Below, in pieces: positions 35,783 through 46,143 of a DNA stretch of 64,000 bases (positions are counted from its first letter, which is position 1; every line of letters starts with the position of its first letter). The DNA is taken from positions 22,192 through 86,191 of the forward strand of contig JAGVAP010000124.1 of NCBI GenBank assembly GCA_020060215.1. The letters run 5' to 3'. Source of the DNA: Deltaproteobacteria bacterium (GTDB lineage: Bacteria > Desulfobacterota > DSM-4660 > Desulfatiglandales > HGW-15). Below the pieces are notes generated by a model, which was not told where the DNA came from, made no database searches, and worked only from the letters and a program-made list of their open reading frames with translations. A program made the translations under genes and the position numbers.

Positions 35783-36348
35783 TTCGAGGTTCCCTCCCTT
35801 GCCTTTTGGGCCCCTGCATCGAACACCCTGAGGTTGCTGTCGCGGAACTTCTCAGGGCTGATCCGCGCCAGGGTCTCCCTCATCTCCTCGGCCCGGACAG
35901 GGTCCTCTTCCGCGCCGACAAAGAACCCGAGGAGCGCCAGATTCGAAGAGAGGGGGGCGCCGAGCTCGCGGGCGATGGTGTCTGCAGGGATGGAGCGGCA
36001 GCGGATCTCCCTTTTAGCGAGGTAGTCCCTGACAGCGGCCCTGGGGAAATCGGGGCCGTCCGTGTTCACGTAGATCCTGCCTCCCCTGGAGACAAAGGGG
36101 AGATTTCGGTATCCCTCCGCCTCCTCCAGGGCCAGGAGAAAGAGGGCGGAATCGGTCTTCACGAGGGAGCTCTCCGCTTCGCCGAACCGGAGGTGGGAGA
36201 CCACGGAGCCGCCCCGCTGGGCCATCCCATGGGTCTCGGCGCCGATCACCTGGAAGCCCTTGTCCAGCCCGGATTGTGCCAGCACCTTGGTCATGAAGAG
36301 GATCCCCTGACCGCCCAAACCGCAGAGAACGATGTTCACCGTATCCAT
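35779..36348 (-). CDS. iorB: Indolepyruvate:ferredoxin oxidoreductase beta subunit
   Basis: A 189-residue gamma-domain subunit of 2-oxoacid:ferredoxin oxidoreductases. It starts with VLCGLGGQGILFMTKVLAQ and has the ETHGMAQRGGSVVSHLRF motif. With IorA it oxidatively decarboxylates aryl pyruvates to aryl-acetyl-CoA, reducing ferredoxin, in anaerobic aromatic amino-acid degradation. The start overlaps the iorA stop by one base (TGATG). Confidence 0.94.
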   Translation of the reverse strand: MDTVNIVLCGLGGQGILFMTKVLAQSGLDKGFQVIGAETHGMAQRGGSVVSHLRFGEAESSLVKTDSALFLLALEEAEGYRNLPFVSRGGRIYVNTDGPDFPRAAVRDYLAKREIRCRSIPADTIARELGAPLSSNLALLGFFVGAEEDPVRAEEMRETLARISPEKFRDSNLRVFDAGAQKAREGTSK

Positions 36349-38213
36349 CAGAGTCCTCCAGCCTCCTCAATGGCCCCTTTCGGGCAGATCTGCAGGCACA
36401 CGCCGCAGTCCGAGCAGAGCTGCCGGTTGACGGCGGTCCTCCCCAGGGCCTGGTCGTGGTAAAGGGCCGGGCATTCGAAGCGGTCCAGGCAGAAATTGCA
36501 TTGAGCGCACTTGTCCGTGACCGTGACCTTCTTTCTCGGGGCCGTTCTGTCCCTGTAGGCGATGAGGCAGGGATGCCTGGCGATGAGCACGGCGATCCCT
36601 CCTTCAGGCTCCTTGACGTACTCGGCCGCCTTCTTCAGCGATTCGGTCATGGCCTTGATGTCATAGGGGTCCAGGACCTCGATGTAGTCGACCCCGCAGC
36701 CTGCCACCGTCCTTTCCAGGGAGACCGCCTTTCCCTGGCTGCCGTCCGCCCGGATGCCCATTGCGGGCGTCGGCTGCATGCCGGTCATGGCGGTGGTCAT
36801 GTTGTCCAGGATGACGAGGATGAACCTCGCCCCGTTGTAGACCGAGTTCAGCAGTCCCGCCGTCCCTGAATGAAAGAAGGTCGAATCGCCGATCGTGGCC
36901 ACGATCGGCTGATCCGTCTTGTCCTGGGCAAAGGAATGATAGAAACCGGACGCCATGGTGATGGCCGAGCCCATGTCCAGGCAGGTATCCACCACGCCCA
37001 GGTTCAGGCCGAGGGTGTAGCACCCGATATCGGAGGTGAAGATCGCCTTGGGCCGGGCCTTCCGGATGGAAAAGAAGGCGGACCGGTGCGGGCACCCCGG
37101 GCACAGGGTGGGCCTGCGGACCGGGAGCTGAAGGGACTTCACGATCTCGGTGGATTCCAGATCGTCGAGATCGCGGATCGGAGTCAACCCCTGTTCCTTC
37201 AGCGCATCGGCGATCAGCTTGTGGATGACCTGGGGGACGAGCTCCCCCTGTGAGGGCACATGCCCGGAATGGCGGCCCATGACCTTTTGCCTGTCCCTGA
37301 GGAGGTATTCGATCAGGGTGTCGGTCTCCTCGATGACCAGCACCTTCCTGCAGGCGGACATGAACTCCAGGGCCATGGTCTCCGGAAAGGGGTAGGGCGT
37401 GCCGAGCTTGAGCACCGGGATGTCGGTCCGCCCTTCCTCCTTCAGGAGGTCGTTCACCACCGAATAGGGCACGCCCGATGCGATGATCCCGAGGGGGTAT
37501 TCCTTCCCCGGTTCAAGGGTGTGGAAGTTGTACCGGGAGAGGGACTCGAATCGCTTCGCGATCTCCGAGAGTTTCCGGTTCAGCTCGCCATGGAGGATCA
37601 GCCGGAAGCGCGGTGTGGCAGCCCACCTCGCAGGGTCTTTCTTGAAGGCGGCCTTTCGGTTTTCGATTTCGATCTTGTCGTACCCGATACTCTGGCGCGC
37701 ATGACATACCCTGATGGCAGGCCTCAGGATGACCGGGATGGAGAACTCCTCCGAAAGGGCAAAGGCCGTCACGGCCATTTCCCTCGCCTCCTGGGGGGTG
37801 GAGGGGTCCAGCACCGGGACCTTGGCGAGGCGGGCCATAAAACGGGTGTCCTGCTCGGTCTGGGAGGAGTGCGGCCCCGGATCATCGCACGAGACGATGA
37901 CCAGCCCCCCCACCGTCCCCATGTACGCGGCGCTCATCAGCGAGTCGGCCGCTACGTTCAACCCCACCTGCTTCATGCAGCAGGCCGCCCTCTTCCCGGT
38001 CACGGCCGCGGCAAAGGCGTTGTCCAGGGCGACCTTCTCATTGGTGGACCACTCCACATAGGTGTTCAGATCGCCCGACTTGACCATCCGGATGACCTCG
38101 GGCAGGATCTCGGAGCTGGGAGTGCCGGGGTAGGACGTGACCACCTGGCAGCCCGCCTCCAGGAGCCCAAGGGCAATCGCCCCGTTTCCAAGAAGGATCT
38201 CTTCTCTTGCCAT
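36348..38213 (-). CDS. iorA: Indolepyruvate:ferredoxin oxidoreductase alpha subunit
   Basis: The 621-residue catalytic subunit carries the pyrimidine-binding domain (residues 1-200, with SYPGTPSSEI), a ThDP domain (GDSTFFHSGT .. VILDNMTTAMTG) and two C-terminal 4Fe-4S clusters (CAQCNFC..C and CSDCGVCLQICP). All cofactor motifs are intact. ATG at 38213 lies seven bases beyond the stop of the small Cys-rich gene, so they are coupled; the GTG at 38228 sits inside the ribosome site. Confidence 0.95.
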   Translation of the reverse strand: MAREEILLGNGAIALGLLEAGCQVVTSYPGTPSSEILPEVIRMVKSGDLNTYVEWSTNEKVALDNAFAAAVTGKRAACCMKQVGLNVAADSLMSAAYMGTVGGLVIVSCDDPGPHSSQTEQDTRFMARLAKVPVLDPSTPQEAREMAVTAFALSEEFSIPVILRPAIRVCHARQSIGYDKIEIENRKAAFKKDPARWAATPRFRLILHGELNRKLSEIAKRFESLSRYNFHTLEPGKEYPLGIIASGVPYSVVNDLLKEEGRTDIPVLKLGTPYPFPETMALEFMSACRKVLVIEETDTLIEYLLRDRQKVMGRHSGHVPSQGELVPQVIHKLIADALKEQGLTPIRDLDDLESTEIVKSLQLPVRRPTLCPGCPHRSAFFSIRKARPKAIFTSDIGCYTLGLNLGVVDTCLDMGSAITMASGFYHSFAQDKTDQPIVATIGDSTFFHSGTAGLLNSVYNGARFILVILDNMTTAMTGMQPTPAMGIRADGSQGKAVSLERTVAGCGVDYIEVLDPYDIKAMTESLKKAAEYVKEPEGGIAVLIARHPCLIAYRDRTAPRKKVTVTDKCAQCNFCLDRFECPALYHDQALGRTAVNRQLCSDCGVCLQICPKGAIEEAGGL

Positions 38214-38220
38214 ATCCGTG

Positions 38221-38493
38221 CTATTCACTCCTTTTGGCCTGATCGATCAGATCCATGAGGGTCAGGACCTTGGGCCTGGGCGGCGTCGTGAAGGCCAGGT
38301 CCCACTCGTCCTGATTCAACTCCTTCCTGAGGAGCTCTTCTACCAGAAAATGTTCATACCAGCAATGGATGGTCCTGGAGCAGGGGAGGCCCCGGCTCTC
38401 GCATCTGCAGTAGGAAAAAGGGACTTCATGGCCCAACTTGCGGCACCGGATCCGGAAATCGTCTCCGGGCGCTTCATGATCAAGACGTTTCAT
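38221..38493 (-). CDS. Small cysteine-rich protein upstream of iorA
   Basis: A 90-residue unrecognised protein. Five cysteines and a histidine are clustered in residues 17-44 (C17, H22, C29, C31, C38, C44), within CRKLGHEVPFSYCRCESRG and CSRTIHCW, suggesting a zinc or Fe-S site. The C-terminal half is acidic and helical. Its end overlaps the iorA ribosome site, so it should be co-translated. A metallochaperone or electron-carrier role for IorAB is speculation. Confidence 0.72.
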   Translation of the reverse strand: MKRLDHEAPGDDFRIRCRKLGHEVPFSYCRCESRGLPCSRTIHCWYEHFLVEELLRKELNQDEWDLAFTTPPRPKVLTLMDLIDQAKRSE

Positions 38494-38510
38494 AGGAACT
38501 CAACCAATCC

Positions 38511-38586
38511 TGCCGCGAAGACACGAAGGCACCAAGAAGAACGAAGAATATGGAGGTCTTCTTTGTGGCTTCGTGTCTTGGTGGCA
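38511..38586. repeat. Dispersed repeat family A, complete copy
   Basis: The left arm tgccgcgaagacacgaaggc (from 38511) and right arm ending ttcgtgtcttggtggca (to 38586) pair over about 30 bases with few mismatches. It separates trpB2 from the Cys-rich gene. Confidence 0.72.
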
Positions 38587-38604
38587 GATCTTCTTTGAAT
38601 CAAT

Positions 38605-38630
38605 GCCGGAGGCCTGAGCCGGCCTCCGGC
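38605..38630 (-). terminator. Perfect 10-bp GC hairpin after trpB2
   Basis: gccggaggcc (38605-38614), loop of 6, ggcctccggc (38621-38630), 17 bases downstream of the trpB2 stop on the reverse strand. There is no U-run after it, so it may pause or protect the 3' end rather than terminate fully. Confidence 0.45.
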
Positions 38631-38646
38631 GAGCATACGTGCGGGG

Positions 38647-40035
38647 TCAAATCTTGCTGGGGCTGTACTGCTTCGGTTTGGGCAACGGGGCAATGTCGCC
38701 CAGGGCCCGATGGATCTCGTCCTCCGGAAGGGCGTGATCCGAGAGCTTGCCTCGCATATACGCCTCATAGGCCGCCATATCCACGAGACCGTGGCCGCTC
38801 CAGTTGAAGAGGATCACCTTCTCCTTCCCCTCCTCCTTCGCCTTGAGGGCCTCGCGAATGGCCATGGCTACGGCATGGTTCGTCTCGGGCGCGCTGATGA
38901 AGCCTTCCGCCCTGGCAAACGCGATCCCTGCCTGGAAGGTCTCGAGCTGCTGCACCGACTCGGGACGGATGAGCCCGTCCAGGATGAGCTGGCTCACGAG
39001 GGGCGCCATGCCGTGATAGCGCAACCCTCCGGCATGGATGGGCGCAGGCACAAACGAATGACCCAGGGTATGCATCGGGAGAAGCGGGGTCATCTGCACC
39101 GTGTCCCCGAAATCGTAGGCAAAGGGGCCGCGGGTCATGGTCGGGCACGAGGCCGGCTCCACGGCGATGATCTCGACCTTCTTCCCGTGGATCTTGTCCC
39201 TGATGAACGGGAACGCGATCCCTGCAAAGTTGCTCCCGCCCCCTGCGCACCCGATGACGATATCCGGATAATCCCCCACCAGGGCCATTTGCTTCAGGGC
39301 TTCCTGCCCGATCACGGTCTGGTGCAGCATGACATGGTTCAGCACGCTTCCCAGGGAGTACTTGGTATCCGGGTCCATGACCGCCGCTTCCACCGCCTCG
39401 CTGATCGCGATCCCGAGACTTCCGGGGGAGTCGGGGTTCTCGGAGAGGATCTTCTGTCCGGCCTTGGTCTCCGTGCTGGGGCTCGCCACGCAGTTGGCGC
39501 CCCAGGTTTCCATCATGAGGCGGCGGTAGGGCTTCTGGTTGTAGCTGATCTTCACCATGAAGACCTTGCACTCCAGGCCGAAAAAGGCACAGGCCATGGA
39601 GAGCGCGCTTCCCCACTGCCCTGCGCCGGTCTCGGTGGTGATCTTCTTCGTCCCCGAGATCTTGTTGTAGTAGGCCTGGGGAACGGAGGTGTTGGGTTTG
39701 TGGCTGCCCGCAGGGCTCACCCCCTCGTTCTTGAAATAGATCCGGGCGGGCGTCTTGAGATACTGCTCCAGCCCGTACGCCCTGTAAAGGGGTGTCGGCC
39801 GCCAGATGAGATATTTCTCGATGACAGCATCGGGAATATCGATGAATCGGTTGGGGCTCACCTCCTGCTCGATCAGGGGCATGGGAAAGATCGGGCTCAG
39901 GTCGTCCGGACCGACCGGCTTGCCGGTTCCCGGGTGGAGCGGGGGCTCCATGGGCGTGGGCATGTCGGCCATGATGTTGTACCACTGGCGGGGCAGTTCC
40001 GATTCGGGCAGAAAGATCTTCTTCTTCACCTCCAT
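38647..40035 (-). CDS. trpB: Tryptophan synthase beta-like chain TrpB2
   Basis: A 462-residue PLP enzyme of the TrpB2 class, longer than TrpB1, which makes tryptophan from indole and serine without a TrpA partner. PLP lysine K113 lies in AGSHKPNTS, with the phosphate loop [11 protein letters not shown] and the N-terminal RPTPLYRA. The start has AGGAGGGATT before ATG. No trpA is near. Lying upstream of iorAB, it may salvage indole while IorAB consumes indolepyruvate. Confidence 0.93.
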   Translation of the reverse strand: MEVKKKIFLPESELPRQWYNIMADMPTPMEPPLHPGTGKPVGPDDLSPIFPMPLIEQEVSPNRFIDIPDAVIEKYLIWRPTPLYRAYGLEQYLKTPARIYFKNEGVSPAGSHKPNTSVPQAYYNKISGTKKITTETGAGQWGSALSMACAFFGLECKVFMVKISYNQKPYRRLMMETWGANCVASPSTETKAGQKILSENPDSPGSLGIAISEAVEAAVMDPDTKYSLGSVLNHVMLHQTVIGQEALKQMALVGDYPDIVIGCAGGGSNFAGIAFPFIRDKIHGKKVEIIAVEPASCPTMTRGPFAYDFGDTVQMTPLLPMHTLGHSFVPAPIHAGGLRYHGMAPLVSQLILDGLIRPESVQQLETFQAGIAFARAEGFISAPETNHAVAMAIREALKAKEEGKEKVILFNWSGHGLVDMAAYEAYMRGKLSDHALPEDEIHRALGDIAPLPKPKQYSPSKI

Positions 40036-40451
40036 AATCCCTCCTCTTTGTTGGTTGCGCTTAAGGACCCTGACGAGAGTCGTCCCATTCGGGAGACTTT
40101 CATCACCACGGACAGAACCGACACCCCGAAATTCCTGGCGGAGCGGAAACGGGGTGCATAAGCACGCAAACCCCTGCGGGCGGCTGTTGTTGATATGGGT
40201 CTAGGCTAAAGGTTGTGGAGGAAACAAACCCGAAAAGGAAGAAAAATCAACGTCATCAATTCAATCATTCCCCTAAGGTGTAACCCTGGTGGACAGGGAC
40301 TGTCAAGGATTTTCATCGCCGGGCGGCGATCGGGATCGATCGCTTTTGGGCTTTCCAAGAAACCGGGGGTGTTCTAGAATCAGCGGCTCCGGAGAATCCG
40401 TGCGGGTCGACGGACCCTGTCGGGGAGGAAGGAGAGAGAGGAGGCGGGTAG
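40036..40451. other. Divergent intergenic region of trpB2 and the GAF-ATPase gene
   Basis: These 416 bases hold no gene. On the reverse strand TTGACA (40306-40301), 18 bases and TACACC (40282-40277) could start trpB2 mRNA with a leader of about 240 bases; the leader contains the palindrome gacgagagtcgtc (about 40073-40085). I see no Trp-rich leader peptide or T-box. Confidence 0.4.
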
Positions 40452-42740
40452 ATGGAGGAGAAGTCCGGTGGGCAGGAGAAGGAGAAGCTCTCCTATTACA
40501 AGGCATTGCATGATATCGCGAACCGGATCCATTCAGCGAGGAACATCGATGAGATCCTGATCAATCTGAAGACGGAGATGCTCAGGCTCTTCGATGCGGA
40601 CCGGATTACGATATACGTGGTGGACGGAAGGAAAAAGGAGATCTACAGCCGCTTCAAGGAAGGGGACATCCCTGAAGAGATCCGGGTCCCGATCAACAGC
40701 CGGAGCATCGCGGGACACACCGCCGGCACCGCGCAGATCACGAATATCAGGAATGCGTACGAGGCCCATGAGCTCACGATGATCAACAAGGATCTCGGCT
40801 TTGACCGGAGCTGGGACGAGAAGTCCGGGTACGTGACCCGGCAGATCCTCACGGTCCCCATCTTTTTCAAGAAGTATGTGGTGGGGGTGCTCCAGCTCGT
40901 GAACAAGAAGAGCGGGGACCGGTTCACCGTGGACGACCAGAACTGCGCGGCGGAGCTGGCCGATGTGCTGGGGATCGCCTTCTTCAACCAGCGCAAGATG
41001 GAGCAGCAGAAGAGCAAGAGGAGCAGGTTCGACTACCTGCTGAGCAACAGCCTCATCACCGAGAGCGAACTGGCAAGGGCGGTGGCCAAGGCCCGGGACG
41101 TCAATGCATCCGTCGAGGACGTCCTCATCAAGGAGCTGAAGGTCAGGAAGGAGGAGGTGGGGCGTTCCATGGCCGAGTTCTACGGCTGCGAATACGTCCC
41201 CTTCAAGCCCAACCAGCCCATCCCGGGAGAGCTGCTGAACCGGCTGAAGCCGGCCTATCTCAAGAACAACCTCTGGGTGCCCCTGGAGAGCAGGGGCGGG
41301 AGGGTGCGGATCCTGATCGACAACCCCCAGCGGCTGGACAAGGTCGACAGCGCCAAGTCACTCGTTCCTGCGGAGGGGTACGAGTTCGTGCTGGGGTTGA
41401 AGGAGGACATCCTTCAGTACCTCGATTACTTCTATGGCGCGCCCCAGGGCCAGGGGGACGGCACCATCGACGAGATCATGGCCAGGCTCGACATGGGCGG
41501 GGCCGAGGAGGAGATGGATGGGGCGGAGATCCTCACCGAGGATGACAGCGTGATCGTCCAGCTCGTCAACAAGGTGATCATGGATGCGCACCGGAGGAAG
41601 TGCTCGGATATCCATATCGAGCCGTACCCGGGCAAAGAGGGGGCGGAGATCCGTTTCCGGGTCGACGGTGTCTGCCAGAAGTATCAGACGGTCCCCCACA
41701 GCTACAGGAGGGCCTTGAGCTCCAGGATCAAGATCATGGCGGACCTGGACATCTCCGAGAGGCGCAAGCCCCAGGACGGCAAGATCAAGTTCAAGAAGTT
41801 CGGCCCCCTCGACATCGAGCTCAGGGTGGCGACCATCCCGACGGTGGGGGGCGAAGAGGATGTGGTCATGCGGATCCTGGCGGCGGGCGAGCCCATCCCG
41901 CTGGACGCCATGGGCATGTGCAAGAGGGACCATGATCTCCTGCTCAACATGATCTCCAAGCCTTACGGCATTGTGCTGGTCGTAGGGCCGACCGGCAGCG
42001 GGAAGACGATCACCCTCCATTCGGTTCTGCACCATATCAACCGGCCGGAGACCAAGATCTGGACCGCCGAGGACCCGGTGGAGATCACCCAGAGGGGACT
42101 GAGGCAGGTGCAGGTGATCCCGAAGATCGGCTTCGACTTCGCAGCGGCCATGAGGTCCTTTCTGAGGGCTGATCCGGACGTGATCATGGTGGGGGAGATG
42201 AGGGACCATGAGACTGTGGCCACGGGGATCGAGGCCTCCCTCACCGGACACCTGGTCTTCAGCACCCTTCACACCAACAGCGCGCCGGAGACCATTACGC
42301 GGCTCCTGGACATGGGGATGGACCCGTTCAACTTTGCCGATGCCATGATCGGCGTCCTGGCCCAGCGTCTGGTCAGGACCCTCTGCAAAGGCTGCAAGAA
42401 ACCGTACCATCCCTCCAGGCAGGAATACGACGGACTCGCGAGGGCCCATGAAGGAAATTTCGAGGCGCTGGGGGTCCCCTATTCAGAGGACCTGGTTCTC
42501 TACAGGGTCGAGGGTTGCGAGGCATGCGACCGCACGGGCTACAAGGGGAGGGCGAGCATCATGGAGATCCTGGAGGGGACGGACCGGATGAAGTCCCTCA
42601 TCCAGTCCAAGGCCAAGATGGAGGAGCTTCGGATCCAGGCCGTCCGGGACGGGATGACCACGCTGATGCAGGACGGGATCCGGAAGGTCTTCCTGGGACT
42701 GACCGATATTCAGCAGGTTCGTAAGGTCTGCATCCGGTAG
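40452..42740 (+). CDS. GAF-domain fused PilB/GspE-like secretion ATPase
   Basis: A 762-residue protein. An N-terminal GAF domain (about 25-175; IRVPINSRSIAGHTA, GVLQLVNKK) precedes an MshEN region (about 190-330) and a complete type II/IV secretion ATPase: Walker A GPTGSGKT at about 513-520, VGEMRD, STLHTNS and the CKGC..CEAC zinc module. A GAF domain implies control by a small ligand such as a cyclic nucleotide. It stands alone, apart from the pilB-like gene 27 kb away. Confidence 0.9.
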   Translation: MEEKSGGQEKEKLSYYKALHDIANRIHSARNIDEILINLKTEMLRLFDADRITIYVVDGRKKEIYSRFKEGDIPEEIRVPINSRSIAGHTAGTAQITNIRNAYEAHELTMINKDLGFDRSWDEKSGYVTRQILTVPIFFKKYVVGVLQLVNKKSGDRFTVDDQNCAAELADVLGIAFFNQRKMEQQKSKRSRFDYLLSNSLITESELARAVAKARDVNASVEDVLIKELKVRKEEVGRSMAEFYGCEYVPFKPNQPIPGELLNRLKPAYLKNNLWVPLESRGGRVRILIDNPQRLDKVDSAKSLVPAEGYEFVLGLKEDILQYLDYFYGAPQGQGDGTIDEIMARLDMGGAEEEMDGAEILTEDDSVIVQLVNKVIMDAHRRKCSDIHIEPYPGKEGAEIRFRVDGVCQKYQTVPHSYRRALSSRIKIMADLDISERRKPQDGKIKFKKFGPLDIELRVATIPTVGGEEDVVMRILAAGEPIPLDAMGMCKRDHDLLLNMISKPYGIVLVVGPTGSGKTITLHSVLHHINRPETKIWTAEDPVEITQRGLRQVQVIPKIGFDFAAAMRSFLRADPDVIMVGEMRDHETVATGIEASLTGHLVFSTLHTNSAPETITRLLDMGMDPFNFADAMIGVLAQRLVRTLCKGCKKPYHPSRQEYDGLARAHEGNFEALGVPYSEDLVLYRVEGCEACDRTGYKGRASIMEILEGTDRMKSLIQSKAKMEELRIQAVRDGMTTLMQDGIRKVFLGLTDIQQVRKVCIR

Positions 42741-42765
42741 GGGCCCTCTCCCGTCGGGCACGACC

Positions 42766-42794
42766 TTGGATTCCCGCGGGATCGATGCTATGAT
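42766..42794 (+). promoter_or_regulatory. Sigma-70 promoter of the polyamine operon
   Basis: TTGGAT (42766-42771), 17 bases and TATGAT (42789-42794). The predicted leader to the speA start is about 70 bases. Confidence 0.66.
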
Positions 42795-42872
42795 GATTTG
42801 CCTGCCGCTTTGCGGTCAGGTCGGATTCTTTCTGCAGGGGTCTACTGCGGTATTCCTATAGGGGATAAGTCG

Positions 42873-44786
42873 GTGAATTATGCCATGGAACGGTGGAACA
42901 CCACCAAGTCAGCGGAGTTGTATGGGGTCCCCGAGTGGAGCGGCGGGTATTTCACCATCGGCGCCAACGGCGAATTGATGGTCATGCCCTCTCCGGGGGC
43001 GGAAGACCGTGCGGTCAGCCTCGCCCAGATTGCCGCCGGGGTAAAGGCCAGGGGGCTGGACATGCCCGTACTCCTCAGGATCGAGAACATCCTCGATGCC
43101 CAGATCTCGAGCCTGAACGAGACCTTTCGATCCGCCATGGCGGAGCTTGGGTACCGCGGCTCCTTCATGGGAGCCTACCCGATCAAGGTCAACCAGCAGC
43201 AGCAGGTGATTGAACAGATCACCCTCTACGGCTCCCGTTATCACCACGGCCTGGAGGCGGGCAGCAAGGCGGAACTGATCGCCGCCCTGGGCATGATGCG
43301 CGACCGGCACTCCGTCCTGGTCTGCAACGGATACAAGGACGAGGAATTCATCGACCTCGGCCTCTATGCCACGAAGCTCGGCTTCAACTGCATCCTGGTG
43401 GTCGAGATGCCGGACGAGCTGCCGCTGATCATCGAACGTTCGAAAAAGCTCGGCGCAACGCCCATCCTGGGCGTCAGGCTGAAGCTCTCATCCCGGGCGG
43501 AGGGGCACTGGTCCGAATCGGGAGGAGATCGCTCCATCTTCGGACTGAACACCAGCCAGGTCATCAACGCGGTCGACCTGCTGGCCAGGGAAAAGATGCT
43601 CGACTGCCTGCAGATGGTCCACTATCACCTCGGATCCCAGATCTCCAACATCCGGGAGATCCGTACGGCGGTCAACGAGGCCTGCCGGGTCTATGCCGGG
43701 CTCGCCAGCGAGGGCGCCAACGTCAAGTACCTCGACCTGGGAGGCGGCCTGGCCGTCGATTACGACGGCTCCCAGTCCAATTTTCTCTCCAGCCGGAACT
43801 ACTCGATCAAGGAGTACTGCACCGACATCATCGAGGCGGTCATGACCTCGCTGGATGTGGAAGGGATCGAACACCCGGTGATCATCACCGAGTCCGGCCG
43901 CGCCCTGGTAGCCTATTACTCGATGCTGCTCTTCAATGTCCTGGACGTGACGAAGTTCAGGCCGGACCCGCTGCCCGATCCGCTCCCCGACAACTGCCCG
44001 GCTCAGATCGACTACATGATGGAGACCCTGCAGAAGCTTACCATACGAAACATGCAGGAGAGCTACAACGACATCCTGTTTTACCGGGACGAGGCCAGGA
44101 ACCTCTTCCATCACGGCAAGATCAACCTGAGACAGCGCTCCCTGGCCGAACAGATCTTCTGGGCGACGATCACCGAGATCGCCCGGCTTTCCAAGGAACT
44201 CAAGCATCTCACCCCCGAGCTCGCCGACATCGAGCGGGTCCTCTCGGACATCTACTACTGCAATTTTTCCGTTTTCCAGTCTCTTCCCGACTCCTGGGCC
44301 ATCGACCAGCTCTTCCCGATCATGCCGATCCACCGCCTCGACGAAGAGCCGACCAGGTGCGGTATCCTGGCGGATATCACCTGCGATTGCGACGGCAAGA
44401 TCGACCAGTTCATCGACAAGCGCGGCGTCAAGCGTTACCTGCCCCTGCATGAACTCAACAACTCCGATGAATACCTGCTGGGGGCCTTTCTGGTCGGCGC
44501 CTACCAGGAGACCCTCGGGGACCTGCACAACCTGATGGGTGACACCAATGTGGTGACCGTGCGCATCCTGGAGAAGGGGGAGTTCGAGTTTGTCGACGAG
44601 CAGGAGGGCGACACGGTGGCGGATGTGCTATCCTATGTGGAGTACGACCCGAAGCGGCTCTTTGTCAGCTTCAGGGAGACGGCGGAGCAGGCGGTACGCT
44701 CCAGTCGCATCACCCCAGAGGAGAGGAAGGAGATCGTCCAGGCCTACGAAGCGGGCCTGAGGGGGTACACCTATTTCGAGCGATAG
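42873..44786 (+). CDS. speA: Biosynthetic arginine decarboxylase SpeA
   Basis: SpeA converts arginine to agmatine. The 637-residue fold-type III PLP enzyme has the PLP lysine in GAYPIKVNQQQ (about 100-110), HYHLGSQ, the GGGLAVDYDG motif, ESGRALVAYYS and the terminal GRGTY-like LRGYTYFER end. The GTG at 42873 is chosen because AGGGGA lies eight bases upstream; the ATG at 42885 is the alternative. It is the first gene of a four-gene polyamine series. Confidence 0.95.
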   Translation: MNYAMERWNTTKSAELYGVPEWSGGYFTIGANGELMVMPSPGAEDRAVSLAQIAAGVKARGLDMPVLLRIENILDAQISSLNETFRSAMAELGYRGSFMGAYPIKVNQQQQVIEQITLYGSRYHHGLEAGSKAELIAALGMMRDRHSVLVCNGYKDEEFIDLGLYATKLGFNCILVVEMPDELPLIIERSKKLGATPILGVRLKLSSRAEGHWSESGGDRSIFGLNTSQVINAVDLLAREKMLDCLQMVHYHLGSQISNIREIRTAVNEACRVYAGLASEGANVKYLDLGGGLAVDYDGSQSNFLSSRNYSIKEYCTDIIEAVMTSLDVEGIEHPVIITESGRALVAYYSMLLFNVLDVTKFRPDPLPDPLPDNCPAQIDYMMETLQKLTIRNMQESYNDILFYRDEARNLFHHGKINLRQRSLAEQIFWATITEIARLSKELKHLTPELADIERVLSDIYYCNFSVFQSLPDSWAIDQLFPIMPIHRLDEEPTRCGILADITCDCDGKIDQFIDKRGVKRYLPLHELNNSDEYLLGAFLVGAYQETLGDLHNLMGDTNVVTVRILEKGEFEFVDEQEGDTVADVLSYVEYDPKRLFVSFRETAEQAVRSSRITPEERKEIVQAYEAGLRGYTYFER

Positions 44787-44823
44787 GGGCAATCGAGAGT
44801 TCAGGTGTTCAGAGTGCCGAATG

Positions 44824-44852
44824 AATCGCAAGCGGGAGCGTGCTCCTACAGG
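44824..44852. repeat. REP-like repeat family B, single unit
   Basis: aatcgcaagcgggagcgtgc and tcctacagg form one unit of the family whose two-armed copy is at 31490. It lies in the gap between speA and the carboxynorspermidine synthase gene, so it is transcribed in the operon. Confidence 0.62.
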
Positions 44853-44949
44853 CAATGAAGTCACCATTGGGGTTCAGAATCAAAGCTTCTTCCCTGAACG
44901 CTGAACCCCGAACACTCACATTCACGGTTTCATGGGAGGTTTTTCCAGC

Positions 44950-46139
<1,190 letters not shown>

Positions 46140-46143
<4 letters not shown>

